From: JBBSEX01 sp038239345
GTDB taxonomy: Bacteria > Acidobacteriota > Terriglobia > Bryobacterales > Bryobacteraceae
Reading direction: 5' to 3'
Length of the DNA stretch: 64,000 nt
Assembly (NCBI GenBank): GCA_038239345.1
Contig: JBBSEX010000001.1
Coordinates: forward strand, 1-64,000
Shown here one piece after another: positions 43,870-52,051 of the stretch. Below the pieces are notes generated by a model, which did not search any database, was not told the origin of the DNA, and saw nothing but the letters and a program-made list of their open reading frames with translations. A program made the translations under genes and the position numbers. Every line of letters begins with the position of its first letter. Position 1 is the stretch's first letter.

Positions 43870-46800
43870 TCACGATTTCGCCGTGCCGGACTTACGGCCA
43901 AGCAGCCGCCGAATTCGCGCCGAGAAAGGAATGCCTGTATCGCGGAAAGCGACACCGCCGGGAACGACGAGTTCAATCTCGGTTCCGGAATTCGCCGAGC
44001 TGAAGAGGTGAAGCCTTCCTCCCACACGGGTTGCCCGCTCCTGCATTCCTTGTAGACCGTAATGCCCGGGTTTTCCTTTGGCCGCGATCGCCGGCTCGAT
44101 CCCTCTTCCGTTGTCGCGCACGCGCAGCGTCAAGTCGCTCGCATAGCTCAAATCCACTTCCAAGCGGCTGCCCATTGAATGCGCGGACGCATTGCGGATT
44201 GCCTCAAATCCGATGCGCTGAACTTCGTCGCGGACGATCGGATGCAGGTCCCTGGGGCTGCCCTCCACCGCGAGGATAAACTCCATCGAGCCCTTTGCGA
44301 GGCACTCTTCACCGGCGCGCTGCAACGCTTCCACAAGATCATTCCCCTCCTGGTTTGAGTTGCGCAGAGCATGCAGCGCGGCGCGGCCTTCCTGGGTCGC
44401 CTGGGCTAGCCAGGTGGAAAGACGCTCCATGGATCGGCGCATGCGGGCGGGATCGTCATGATCATCCAGCGCATCGTCCGCCACCAGTTTGCTTCCTTGA
44501 ATGGTCTGCAACAAAGTGTCGTGAAGCTCCCGCGCCAAGCGAGTTCGCTCAGCCATGCGCTCATCGAAGCGAGAGTTTAATTGGCGGGTAAGTTGAAAGA
44601 CACGGAGGCGATAAAATCCGGCGATTGCCAGCGCACCGAAGGCCAAGCAGGATAAGCGAAACCACCAGGTTTGCCAGTAAGCCGGCTCGATCTGAAATTC
44701 GGCTGCGTCTTCGATGCCATTCCAGAGACCGTCGGCGTTGCTGGCCATTACGCGAAAGCGGTATGAGGCCGGCCCAAGATTCGTGTAAATTGCTTCCCGC
44801 GCCGCCACCGGCTCGCTCCAATTCTGATCGAAGCCGTCTAGCTTATAGCGAAATCGAACGCGCTCGGGCACCGATAGGCTTAGTCCGGCATAGCTGAAGG
44901 TGAGCCTTTGGCGACCCGCGGGAACGCGAATTCCGCGGCCCATGGGGACTGCCTTGCCATCGGCGGAAATTCCCTGGATATGCACGATTGCCGGCGCCGG
45001 GTCTCTGGTTAAGCGCGTGGGATCTACAACTGAGAGCCCGCGATTCATCGACAGCCAGATGCGGCCCAGTGGATCGGCTACTACCGTCCGGTGCCGCTTC
45101 ACTCCTTCTATCCCGCGGAGTCCGTCAGCCAACCCGTACTCCCGTACAGTCGATTCCCCGGCATCGCCCCGGCGCGCTTTGTCGACTTGCATCCGTAATA
45201 CATGACTCGACGTCGTAATCCAAATCGCGCCATTGCCGTCTTCGGCAAGCCCCAGGATTTGTTCGTGCAGTGACGCCGGGTCGGCCGCAACGGCGTGAAT
45301 CCGTCCGTTCTGCAAGGAAGCGAGACCCCGCGCGGTGCCGATCCACAGCGTCCCGGCCGAGTCCTGCAGAAGGCTGTCGATATCATCCGAGGGCAATCCG
45401 TCGTCGATGGTGTAGTTGCGCCACTTGCCGTTCGACAACGAGGCAAGGCCTCCTGGCGTGGCAAACCACATGGTTCCGTCGCGGTCTTCGAGGATAGCTG
45501 TAATCGTATTCGACGGCAAACCGTTGGCGGTCGTGTAAGTAGTGAACTTGCCGTTTTGCAAATGGCTGACGCCGCCGCTTAGCGTTCCAGCCCAAATGGA
45601 ACCGTCACGGTTTTGATAGACCGCGTACACGCTATTTTGGGCCAGTCCATCGGCTTGCGTGTAAGTCCGAGCGGCGAAGAATTCACCACTGGCCGACAAG
45701 TGAGTTAAGCCGCCGCGCTGACGCCCGATCCACAGATCGCCTTCATGTCCGGCGATAGAATATACGACGTCCTTGTCCAGCCCGGCTTGCGCCACGTGCC
45801 CTACACGCCCGTCGTTAAGCCAGTACAAGCCGCCATCGATCGGCGCGAACCACGTGCGTCCCGCGGTTTCGGCGAAGATGGGCCCATTGCTTTGCGAGGG
45901 CATCCCTTCGGCCAAGGAGTAGGTCACAAACACACTGTCGCGCAGGCGTTCGATGCCGCTGGTTCCCCCTGTCCATAGATTGCCTTCACGGTCTTCGAAC
46001 ACGGCCGTCACGGTTTCATCTAATCGACGGTCCTTGTTCGATGACGCGTGACTGCTGGGATTCTCGAATGAGGCGACGCCGTGCGTATTGATGCGCAGAA
46101 GCCCGCGTGAGCCGGTGCCGATCCAGAGATTCGAATCGCGGTCGGCCGCCATGGTGAGAGCCTGAACGTGATCCAGGCCCGGCGGCACTCCCGAGCGCGT
46201 CAGTTCCGTGCCGTCCCAGCGGACGATCCCGTCGTCCGTTCCAACCCAGACTTCCTTCTGTTTGCCGGGCAGAAGGCAATTGATTTTCGGATCGGGAAGA
46301 CCCTTCATGATTTGCGTCGATTGACCGTCCCTGACCCTGAACAGGCCCGTTTCTCGCGTGCCCAGCCAGATGTCGCCATCCGGACTCTGCGCCAGGGAAA
46401 TCACTGGCGAGCGAGTTGCTCCAGGAACCACGACGGTATCCAGCTTTCCGTGGCGATACAACATCGTGCCCCGGCCCAGCAGCGCAACCAGGAAACCTCC
46501 GTCCTTAGCGCCGAACATGGCGGTTGTAAAAGACGACGGGAAACCAAGATCGGCCAGAACGTTTTTGAACTGCCCGTCGCGATAGCGCAGGAGCGTGGGG
46601 AAGCGCAAGCGCACCCAAAGATTACCTTCGTCGTCCTGCGTTAGACCGAAGACGGGATGAGTGGATATCGGTTCCGGGCTCGAGTCCTGAATCAAACGGA
46701 ACGAAGATCCGTCATAGCGAATTAAGCCCGATTCGGTGCCGAACCATAAATAGCCATCTGCCGTTTGGGTGATCGCGTACACGGGCCCGCTGGGAAAGCC

Positions 46801-46908
46801 CTGTTCCACGCCCCAACGATCGCGGAGGTATTGCGACATCGCGCGATGTGGATCGGTGGCGTGGGCCAGCGCAACGAAATACATGGCGCAGAGCGTCCAG
46901 CGCAACAC
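43870..46908 (-). CDS. beta-propeller sensor histidine kinase (HisKA_3)
   Basis: The protein has about 1013 residues when started at GTG 46908, just downstream of the lipoprotein gene's stop. The open frame continues upstream into that gene, so the longer start is unlikely. A signal segment (VLRWTLCAMYFVALAHA) is followed by about 14 ligand-binding propeller repeats (WFGTESGLIRYDG, WIGTGSRGLLRIN, WAGTLSGGVSHLQ), then a Y_Y_Y domain near 640-720 (RFRYKLDGFDQNWSEP), one membrane helix, and the HisKA_3 kinase. The phosphorylated His796 is in LARELHDTLLQTIQ, and the ATP-binding part has EAIRNASAHS, LRVRDNGRGI and GHYGLQGMQERA. The nearby LuxR-type regulator is the likely target. The ligand is unknown, commonly a polysaccharide or its fragments. 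Confidence 0.88.
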   Translation of the reverse strand: MLRWTLCAMYFVALAHATDPHRAMSQYLRDRWGVEQGFPSGPVYAITQTADGYLWFGTESGLIRYDGSSFRLIQDSSPEPISTHPVFGLTQDDEGNLWVRLRFPTLLRYRDGQFKNVLADLGFPSSFTTAMFGAKDGGFLVALLGRGTMLYRHGKLDTVVVPGATRSPVISLAQSPDGDIWLGTRETGLFRVRDGQSTQIMKGLPDPKINCLLPGKQKEVWVGTDDGIVRWDGTELTRSGVPPGLDHVQALTMAADRDSNLWIGTGSRGLLRINTHGVASFENPSSHASSNKDRRLDETVTAVFEDREGNLWTGGTSGIERLRDSVFVTYSLAEGMPSQSNGPIFAETAGRTWFAPIDGGLYWLNDGRVGHVAQAGLDKDVVYSIAGHEGDLWIGRQRGGLTHLSASGEFFAARTYTQADGLAQNSVYAVYQNRDGSIWAGTLSGGVSHLQNGKFTTYTTANGLPSNTITAILEDRDGTMWFATPGGLASLSNGKWRNYTIDDGLPSDDIDSLLQDSAGTLWIGTARGLASLQNGRIHAVAADPASLHEQILGLAEDGNGAIWITTSSHVLRMQVDKARRGDAGESTVREYGLADGLRGIEGVKRHRTVVADPLGRIWLSMNRGLSVVDPTRLTRDPAPAIVHIQGISADGKAVPMGRGIRVPAGRQRLTFSYAGLSLSVPERVRFRYKLDGFDQNWSEPVAAREAIYTNLGPASYRFRVMASNADGLWNGIEDAAEFQIEPAYWQTWWFRLSCLAFGALAIAGFYRLRVFQLTRQLNSRFDERMAERTRLARELHDTLLQTIQGSKLVADDALDDHDDPARMRRSMERLSTWLAQATQEGRAALHALRNSNQEGNDLVEALQRAGEECLAKGSMEFILAVEGSPRDLHPIVRDEVQRIGFEAIRNASAHSMGSRLEVDLSYASDLTLRVRDNGRGIEPAIAAKGKPGHYGLQGMQERATRVGGRLHLFSSANSGTEIELVVPGGVAFRDTGIPFSARIRRLLGRKSGTAKS

Positions 46909-46918
46909 ATCACGTGGT

Positions 46919-48013
46919 TCACGGGAGGTATTCGAACTTCTCAAATACCACCTCGGCCCCATGTTGGAAGGGGCTCTTGGCATAGTCGAAGGAATAAAGA
47001 TTGATGCGCGTCGATTCGCCCCCGGCAGAGGGAACTCCGGATGTGAACAAATGCTCGGCGACAATTTGCGATGCCCCCCGCATCGTGCGGAAGAACACTT
47101 TGCCGGGTTCCCAGCGGAACGAATACGTAAGGGCGCCGGAGGGCGCAGAGAAGCGGGCTACATTCGCTGGAACGTAATACGGCTGCACCACATATTGGGC
47201 GTTTTTGCTGGCTAAATCTCCCCAACGGCTGATTTCTATATCCACTTCCCGATGGTTTTGGTCCGCCGCGAGATCGTCCCAGGTAAGCATGCTCAAGACA
47301 GCCGCCGGTTCCAGGTTAGAGACGTCGTGAACAACGAATGAGTAGGAGCCATATCCCAGGCTGCGAGTCAATGCCACTTCCGCGCATTTCCAATCGCCGG
47401 ATATCTTGGCGATTCGCAAGTGCAGCCAGCCTTTTTCGTCAGTCCATACATTATTGGCATCGAAAAGCTTCATGGTGCCGCCACGATCGCTTGGGTTCTG
47501 ACGGATCTCCCATTCATAACCACTGAAGCGCACAGTTTTGGGGGCAGTTTCGCGCGGTGGCGCGGTTCCCGGAGCGCTAATCACCGCTATGACATTTCCA
47601 CCTTTTTTCGGTAGCGCCGCAAGCAGCTGTGGCGGCCGATAATCGGGATTAACCAACAGCGCTGCGTATTCAGTTCCTAGATGGGTGGAATTGGTCCATC
47701 GTGAATCCGGGCCGATGTTCGTGAAAGGAGCCTGTGTCAATGGCTGAACCCACCACACGCGGCTCTTCGCAAACAACACGATCTTCTGGCCGGAGCGCCC
47801 GCCCGTGACGCGTCCCTCAATCCGCTCAACTCGCGCGGGACCTCCTTCCACTGCTTGCGGAAGCTTGGTGAATTCGATGGATGGTTCAACCGGACGCTGG
47901 AATGAACGGCAGCCGGACAGCAGCACGCATAGGACGCAAAGGGTCCTACGGCTACCAGCGGCGTAGCCCGCAAATCCTGGAGTATGCGCTGCTTGTTTCA
48001 AGCGGTAGATCAA
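46919..48013 (-). CDS. lipoprotein with GH16-like beta-sandwich domain
   Basis: The 364-residue protein has an N-terminal export segment ending in the lipobox LLSGC (TLCVLCVLLSGC), so it is probably a lipoprotein. The C-terminal 200 residues (WLHLRIAKISGDWKCAEVAL, YGSYSFVVHDVSNLE, REVDIEISRWGD) resemble the concanavalin-type sandwich of glycoside hydrolase family 16, including the acidic EVDIEISRWG stretch at the active-site position. Whether the catalytic EXDXE pattern is complete is unclear. The start is TTG 48013, the only plausible in-frame start. It is just upstream of the propeller kinase and may supply its sugar ligand. Confidence 0.65.
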   Translation of the reverse strand: MIYRLKQAAHTPGFAGYAAGSRRTLCVLCVLLSGCRSFQRPVEPSIEFTKLPQAVEGGPARVERIEGRVTGGRSGQKIVLFAKSRVWWVQPLTQAPFTNIGPDSRWTNSTHLGTEYAALLVNPDYRPPQLLAALPKKGGNVIAVISAPGTAPPRETAPKTVRFSGYEWEIRQNPSDRGGTMKLFDANNVWTDEKGWLHLRIAKISGDWKCAEVALTRSLGYGSYSFVVHDVSNLEPAAVLSMLTWDDLAADQNHREVDIEISRWGDLASKNAQYVVQPYYVPANVARFSAPSGALTYSFRWEPGKVFFRTMRGASQIVAEHLFTSGVPSAGGESTRINLYSFDYAKSPFQHGAEVVFEKFEYLP

Positions 48014-48031
48014 TCATAACCCGGTTGAAAC

Positions 48032-48406
48032 TTAACTCTGAGAGTGTCCGATGGCGAGCCGCCGGCGTCCGAAAAGTAAGCCGTCGATGGAGTACGCGCC
48101 CGGCCCGAGGGCAGCCAGCGCGATAAGAATACTGAGCGCCATGATGTGTGCGGGCCAATCTCCGGTGCGCGCTAAAAACAGAAGAAGAATTTGAGCGATC
48201 GCGATAACGATGCAAATAACCGGGGTCAAAAATCCCGCAGCCATGCACAATGCGCCGGCCCCCAAAAATAGGCACATCGCCAATGGATCGCGGGAAGCGC
48301 AGACGACAACATCTTGCACCAGTAATCCAGCCACGGCAGCGCGCAGCAAAAATAGGGCGGCTCCGCGTATCCCATAGGGGAAGCCTGAAAATAGCCTTTG
48401 CAGTAT
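48032..48406 (-). CDS. DoxX family membrane protein, unusual start
   Basis: The protein has 125 residues if started at the ATA codon at 48404-48406, and 105 if started at the TTG at 48349. The extended N-terminus reads LQRLFSGFPYGIRGAALFLLR, which matches the usual beginning of DoxX-type proteins from this group, so the true start lies upstream of the TTG. Where an ATG would be expected the sequence is ATA, with AGAGG five bases upstream. Four hydrophobic segments are visible (LLVQDVVVC, CLFLGAGALCMAAGFL, ICIVIAIAQILLLFLA and IMALSILIALAAL). DoxX proteins associate with thiosulfate or redox-linked membrane complexes; the role here is unknown. Confidence 0.65.
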   Translation of the reverse strand: MLQRLFSGFPYGIRGAALFLLRAAVAGLLVQDVVVCASRDPLAMCLFLGAGALCMAAGFLTPVICIVIAIAQILLLFLARTGDWPAHIMALSILIALAALGPGAYSIDGLLFGRRRLAIGHSQS

Positions 48407-48502
48407 GGCGACCTCTACTTAAAATATAAAGTTGAAATCGCTTTACCGAAACCCTTCTAACTACTGTTTGAAGGCTGTAGTTCTCTGTAGGTGCGGAGAG
48501 TT

Positions 48503-49132
48503 CTAAATCTGGAGTAGGCCACGGCGAACGGCGATGGTAACGGCGTGGGTCCGGTCATTGGCTTGCAACTTGTCCACCAGGTTCTTAATGTGAAAGTTCA
48601 CCGTGGTCTCGGAGATGGACAGGTTGGCGGCGATCTGTTTATCGCGATGTCCGTCTCGAATCAACTTCAGCACTTCCAACTCTCGCGGAGTAAGCCCGTC
48701 GTCGCCCATGTGCTCGGCAAGGCGGGCGGCTACCTCTGCAGGCACGTGCCGCTGTCCCGAGTGGACCGTGCGAATCACCGAGACCAATTCCTTCTTCGGA
48801 GTATTTTTCAGCAGATACGCCAGTGCTCCAGCTCGGAGCGCGCGGTGGATTTCACCGTCTCCATCGGAGGTGGTCAGCATGATAATCCGCGCTCGCGGAA
48901 ATTCTCCCCGAATGGCAATCAGCGCATCGGTGCCGTTCACACCTGGCAACTGTAAATCCATCAGCGTGATGTCTGGAAGATGCGCCCGATACTCCGTCAT
49001 CGCTTCCTCAGCCGTTGCGGCTTGGGCCACTAATAGCATGTCGGGCTGAGACGCGATGATTGTGGCGAGCCCCTCGCGGAACACCGGATGATCTTCCACG
49101 CTAAGGATGCGAATTGTTTTTTCCCGATCCAT
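48503..49132 (-). CDS. LuxR/NarL-type response regulator
   Basis: The 209-residue protein has a receiver domain (Glu13/Asp14 in SVEDHPVFREGL, phosphoacceptor Asp59 in LMDLQLPGVNG, and Lys in YLLKNTPKKEL) and a C-terminal GerE-type helix-turn-helix (LTPRELEVLKLIRDGHRDKQ, then IAANLSISETTVNFHIKNL). It should bind DNA after phosphorylation by a HisKA_3 kinase. The only such kinase in the window is the propeller sensor 1.6 kb downstream on the same strand. Intervening genes on the same strand are the DoxX and lipoprotein genes, so these four may form one module. Confidence 0.93.
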   Translation of the reverse strand: MDREKTIRILSVEDHPVFREGLATIIASQPDMLLVAQAATAEEAMTEYRAHLPDITLMDLQLPGVNGTDALIAIRGEFPRARIIMLTTSDGDGEIHRALRAGALAYLLKNTPKKELVSVIRTVHSGQRHVPAEVAARLAEHMGDDGLTPRELEVLKLIRDGHRDKQIAANLSISETTVNFHIKNLVDKLQANDRTHAVTIAVRRGLLQI

Positions 49133-49296
49133 CGAGCCGCCCCTCAGCCACTATAGCCGATGCACCGGCGTGCGATAAAGTAGCAAATTTTATTGGTTAT
49201 TTTCGTCCATCTCAGAAACGCGGCGCGCGAATCTTCTTGAGTTTTCCAAACATCAAAAATTTTAGTTGTGACACGGCACTGTGATCGCACAAGGAG

Positions 49297-50184
49297 ATGG
49301 ATGTGAAGAGAACACCGATGTTATCGCTCGGCCGGTTAGTATGTTTGGGTGCGGTGCTGATGGCGGTTTCCAGATTGGCCGGCGCGGCGGAATTAAAGCC
49401 TGAGACCACCAGGGCTTGGGACGAATACTTGCGAACCGCCAACTCCGCGGTGCGGGAGCGCTCACAGCCTAATCATCATTTTTTATGGATCGATGAAGTG
49501 GACGATCGCCGGCAGCGGGTGCGATCCGGCGAGATCCTTGTGGCTCCAGTGGGCGAGCATGTTCCGATGCGGGTGGCCTCGGGCTTGGTTCACCATTGGA
49601 TCGGCGCGACTTTTATTCCCGGTGCCACGGTCGATGCAGTGATTTCGGTTGTTCGCCATTATGAGCGCTACCCGGACTATTACAAGCCTTATGTGGCCGG
49701 AGCAAAGCCTCTAAGTCAGGACGTCTCAAGCGCAAAATTTTCGATGGTCTTGCTGAACAAGGCTCTGGTCTCGAAGTTTGCGCTGGATAGCGAATACGAG
49801 ACCACTTACGTGCAACTCGACCAGAAGAGATGGTACAGCTCCACCTATACGACGAGCGTCCGGGAGATCCGCAATTATGGACAATCCAATGAGCGGGCAC
49901 TTGAGCCCGGGCAGGGCAGCGGCTACATCTGGCGCCTTTATAGCGCCGCCCGATTCCACGAAGCCGACGGTGGTGTCTACGTCGAAGTGGAGGCGATTGC
50001 CCTCAGCCGCGACATACCAGCGGCACTCCACATGTTTGTGGATCCGATAGTCCGCCGTACATCGCGCAACTCACTGATCACTTCACTGGAGCAAACGCAC
50101 GCCGCTGTGCAATCGAATACTGAAGTTGCGAAACAACCGCTATCCAGCCCATCGAGCAAGCCAGTAGGTCTAGCTTTTCGGTAG
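49297..50184 (+). CDS. secreted START/SRPBCC-like hypothetical protein
   Basis: The 295-residue protein has a signal peptide (SLGRLVCLGAVLMAVSRLAGAAE). The remainder (GLVHHWIGATFIPGATVDAV, VVRHYERYPDYYKPYV, ERALEPGQGSGYIWRLYSAA, YVEVEAIALSRDIPAALHMF) has the alternating pattern of a START-like lipid- or ligand-binding domain, and I recall similar unnamed proteins from acidobacteria. No catalytic residues are apparent. A good AAGGAG lies just before the ATG. Its 3' end overlaps the convergent PQQ dehydrogenase gene by 15 bases. Confidence 0.6.
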   Translation: MDVKRTPMLSLGRLVCLGAVLMAVSRLAGAAELKPETTRAWDEYLRTANSAVRERSQPNHHFLWIDEVDDRRQRVRSGEILVAPVGEHVPMRVASGLVHHWIGATFIPGATVDAVISVVRHYERYPDYYKPYVAGAKPLSQDVSSAKFSMVLLNKALVSKFALDSEYETTYVQLDQKRWYSSTYTTSVREIRNYGQSNERALEPGQGSGYIWRLYSAARFHEADGGVYVEVEAIALSRDIPAALHMFVDPIVRRTSRNSLITSLEQTHAAVQSNTEVAKQPLSSPSSKPVGLAFR

Positions 50185-52041
50185 CGCGAACGCAACGTAA
50201 GCGCCGCGAATCTTTTGTTGCGTCGCTGGCGTAATACCGGTCTGGGCCGACGCGCAAAAAACGATGAATTGTCGTCCGTCGAATTCATACACTGCGGGCA
50301 TGCCTTCCAGCGCGGCGTCCAATTCGTGCTCCCAGAGGATCTTCCCGTTGGTGGAATCCAGTGCGCGCACTTTTCGATCCCGGGTGCCCGTAAAGATCAA
50401 TCCGCCCGCGGTCACCACCGGGCCAACCTTCGGAAAGTGCGACCCGGTATTCTTGATGCCTTTCGAAGCAAGTTCTGGAACATCGCCCAGCGGTATTTTC
50501 CAGCGAATGGTTCCTTCGTTCAGATCGTAGGCTGTCAAGGATGTCCACGGCGGCGCTATCGGAGAAAGGCCGTCGCTGGCAAGCATGAACCCGAAGCCAC
50601 TGTAGAAGTGTTCGCCTGCCGACGCGGCCAATGCTTTATCCGCTTCCGCGTCTTTCCCCAGCTTGAGCATCGCCGGCAAGTCTTTCGAGACCACAAAGAG
50701 CGATCCACTCGCCGGATCCACTGCCGCGCCGCCCCAGTTTGCTCCGCCGTTGTTTCCTGGCATTTGAATCGTTCCGCGGCGTCCAGGCGGTGTGAATAAT
50801 CCTTCGTTGCGAGCGCTTTGGATCGCATCGCGAAACTTGGCGCGCTCTTCCGCCGACAGACGCGGATCAAGATCGTCCACGTTGAATGTCTGCCGCGCAA
50901 ACGGAGGAGGCTTAAGCGGGAATGGCTGCGTAGGCGAGGTCTCTTCGCCGGGCATATCCGATTTCGGTACAGCGCGTTCCTCCACCGGCCACAGAGGCTG
51001 GCCCGTAACACGGTTGAAGACCCAAACGAATCCCTGCTTTGTCACTTGCGCAACGATGTCCACCTGCTTCCCGTCGTGTTTTACGGTTAGCAGCTTCGGA
51101 GCTGTCGCGCCGTCGTAATCCCAGATATCGTGATGGATCATCTGAAAATGCCACAGTCGTTTTCCGGTACGGGCATCCAGGGCAAGCAGGCAATCGGCAA
51201 ATAGATTCGCTCCGTTTCTATCGGCGCCATAGAAGTTATATTTAGCGCTCGCAGTTGGTGCGTACACGATGCCGCGCTTCTGATCGATAGAAAGTTCGCT
51301 CCAGACATTCGCGCCACCCACCTGCTTCCAGGCATCCTTGGGCCACGTGTCGTAGCCGAATTCACCGGGGCGCGGCAGAGTGTGAAATGTCCAGACAATC
51401 CTGCCACTGCGCACATCGAAGGCGCGAAGATCGCCCGGCGCGGAACCATAGCCTTGATTGGTGGCCGATCCTAGAATTAGCAGGTCTTCAAAAACTCGCC
51501 CTGGCGTCGTTGATTGGACCAGGCGGAGGATGCCCGGATCGCGATCCAGCCCTTCCTTCAAATTAACTTGGCCGTCGTTGCCAAAGGTCGTGATACGCTT
51601 ACCCGTCCGGGCATCGATGGCGCGGAGGAAATGATTACTGGAGTACAGCAGCCGCCTGTCGGACCGGTCTTTGCTCTCCCAGTAATTGATTCCGCGATTT
51701 GTAATGATTGTGGTCCCGGGCTCGGCGGCTTGGCTCCAAATTTCCTTTCCCGTTGCCGCATCCAGCGCGACAAGCGAGTTGTTCCTGGCCAGGACATACA
51801 TCTTGCCATCGACAATTAGCGGATTAAAAACGTACTTGTTCTCGTCGCCCGTTGGATAGGTCCAGGCTACTTCGAGCTTGCCCACGTTGGTCCGATTGAT
51901 TTGCGCCAGTGCGGAGTATTGGGCGGAATCGGATGACCCGCCATAGTCGTTCCATGTAGTGTAATCCTGCGCCCCGAGCGATGTGACAGCGATCACGCAG
52001 GCCAGGAAGCGAAGGCCCAGGCAGTTCATTCTTTCCGTCAT
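50170..52041 (-). CDS. heme-free PQQ-dependent dehydrogenase
   Basis: The start ATG 52041 gives 623 residues with a signal peptide (LGLRFLACVIAVTSLGAQ) and GAGG eight bases upstream. The open frame runs on for 150 codons inside the Fe-S gene and is not real there. The mature protein begins YTTWNDYGGSSDSAQYSALA and carries repeated propeller tryptophan-docking motifs (ALDAATGKEIWSQ, AFDVRSGRIVWTF, ALDARTGKRLWHF). This is the eight-bladed quinoprotein fold of periplasmic alcohol, glucose or related dehydrogenases. No CxxCH heme motif is present, so electrons must leave through another carrier. It starts 10 bases after the Fe-S oxidoreductase stop. Confidence 0.85.
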   Translation of the reverse strand: MTERMNCLGLRFLACVIAVTSLGAQDYTTWNDYGGSSDSAQYSALAQINRTNVGKLEVAWTYPTGDENKYVFNPLIVDGKMYVLARNNSLVALDAATGKEIWSQAAEPGTTIITNRGINYWESKDRSDRRLLYSSNHFLRAIDARTGKRITTFGNDGQVNLKEGLDRDPGILRLVQSTTPGRVFEDLLILGSATNQGYGSAPGDLRAFDVRSGRIVWTFHTLPRPGEFGYDTWPKDAWKQVGGANVWSELSIDQKRGIVYAPTASAKYNFYGADRNGANLFADCLLALDARTGKRLWHFQMIHHDIWDYDGATAPKLLTVKHDGKQVDIVAQVTKQGFVWVFNRVTGQPLWPVEERAVPKSDMPGEETSPTQPFPLKPPPFARQTFNVDDLDPRLSAEERAKFRDAIQSARNEGLFTPPGRRGTIQMPGNNGGANWGGAAVDPASGSLFVVSKDLPAMLKLGKDAEADKALAASAGEHFYSGFGFMLASDGLSPIAPPWTSLTAYDLNEGTIRWKIPLGDVPELASKGIKNTGSHFPKVGPVVTAGGLIFTGTRDRKVRALDSTNGKILWEHELDAALEGMPAVYEFDGRQFIVFCASAQTGITPATQQKIRGAYVAFALPKS

Positions 52042-52051
52042 GCCAGCAGCC

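Noticed and set aside
46909..47064. Longer start for the propeller kinase
   Set aside because: It would overlap the lipoprotein gene by about 145 bases, and no signal or propeller sequence is found there.
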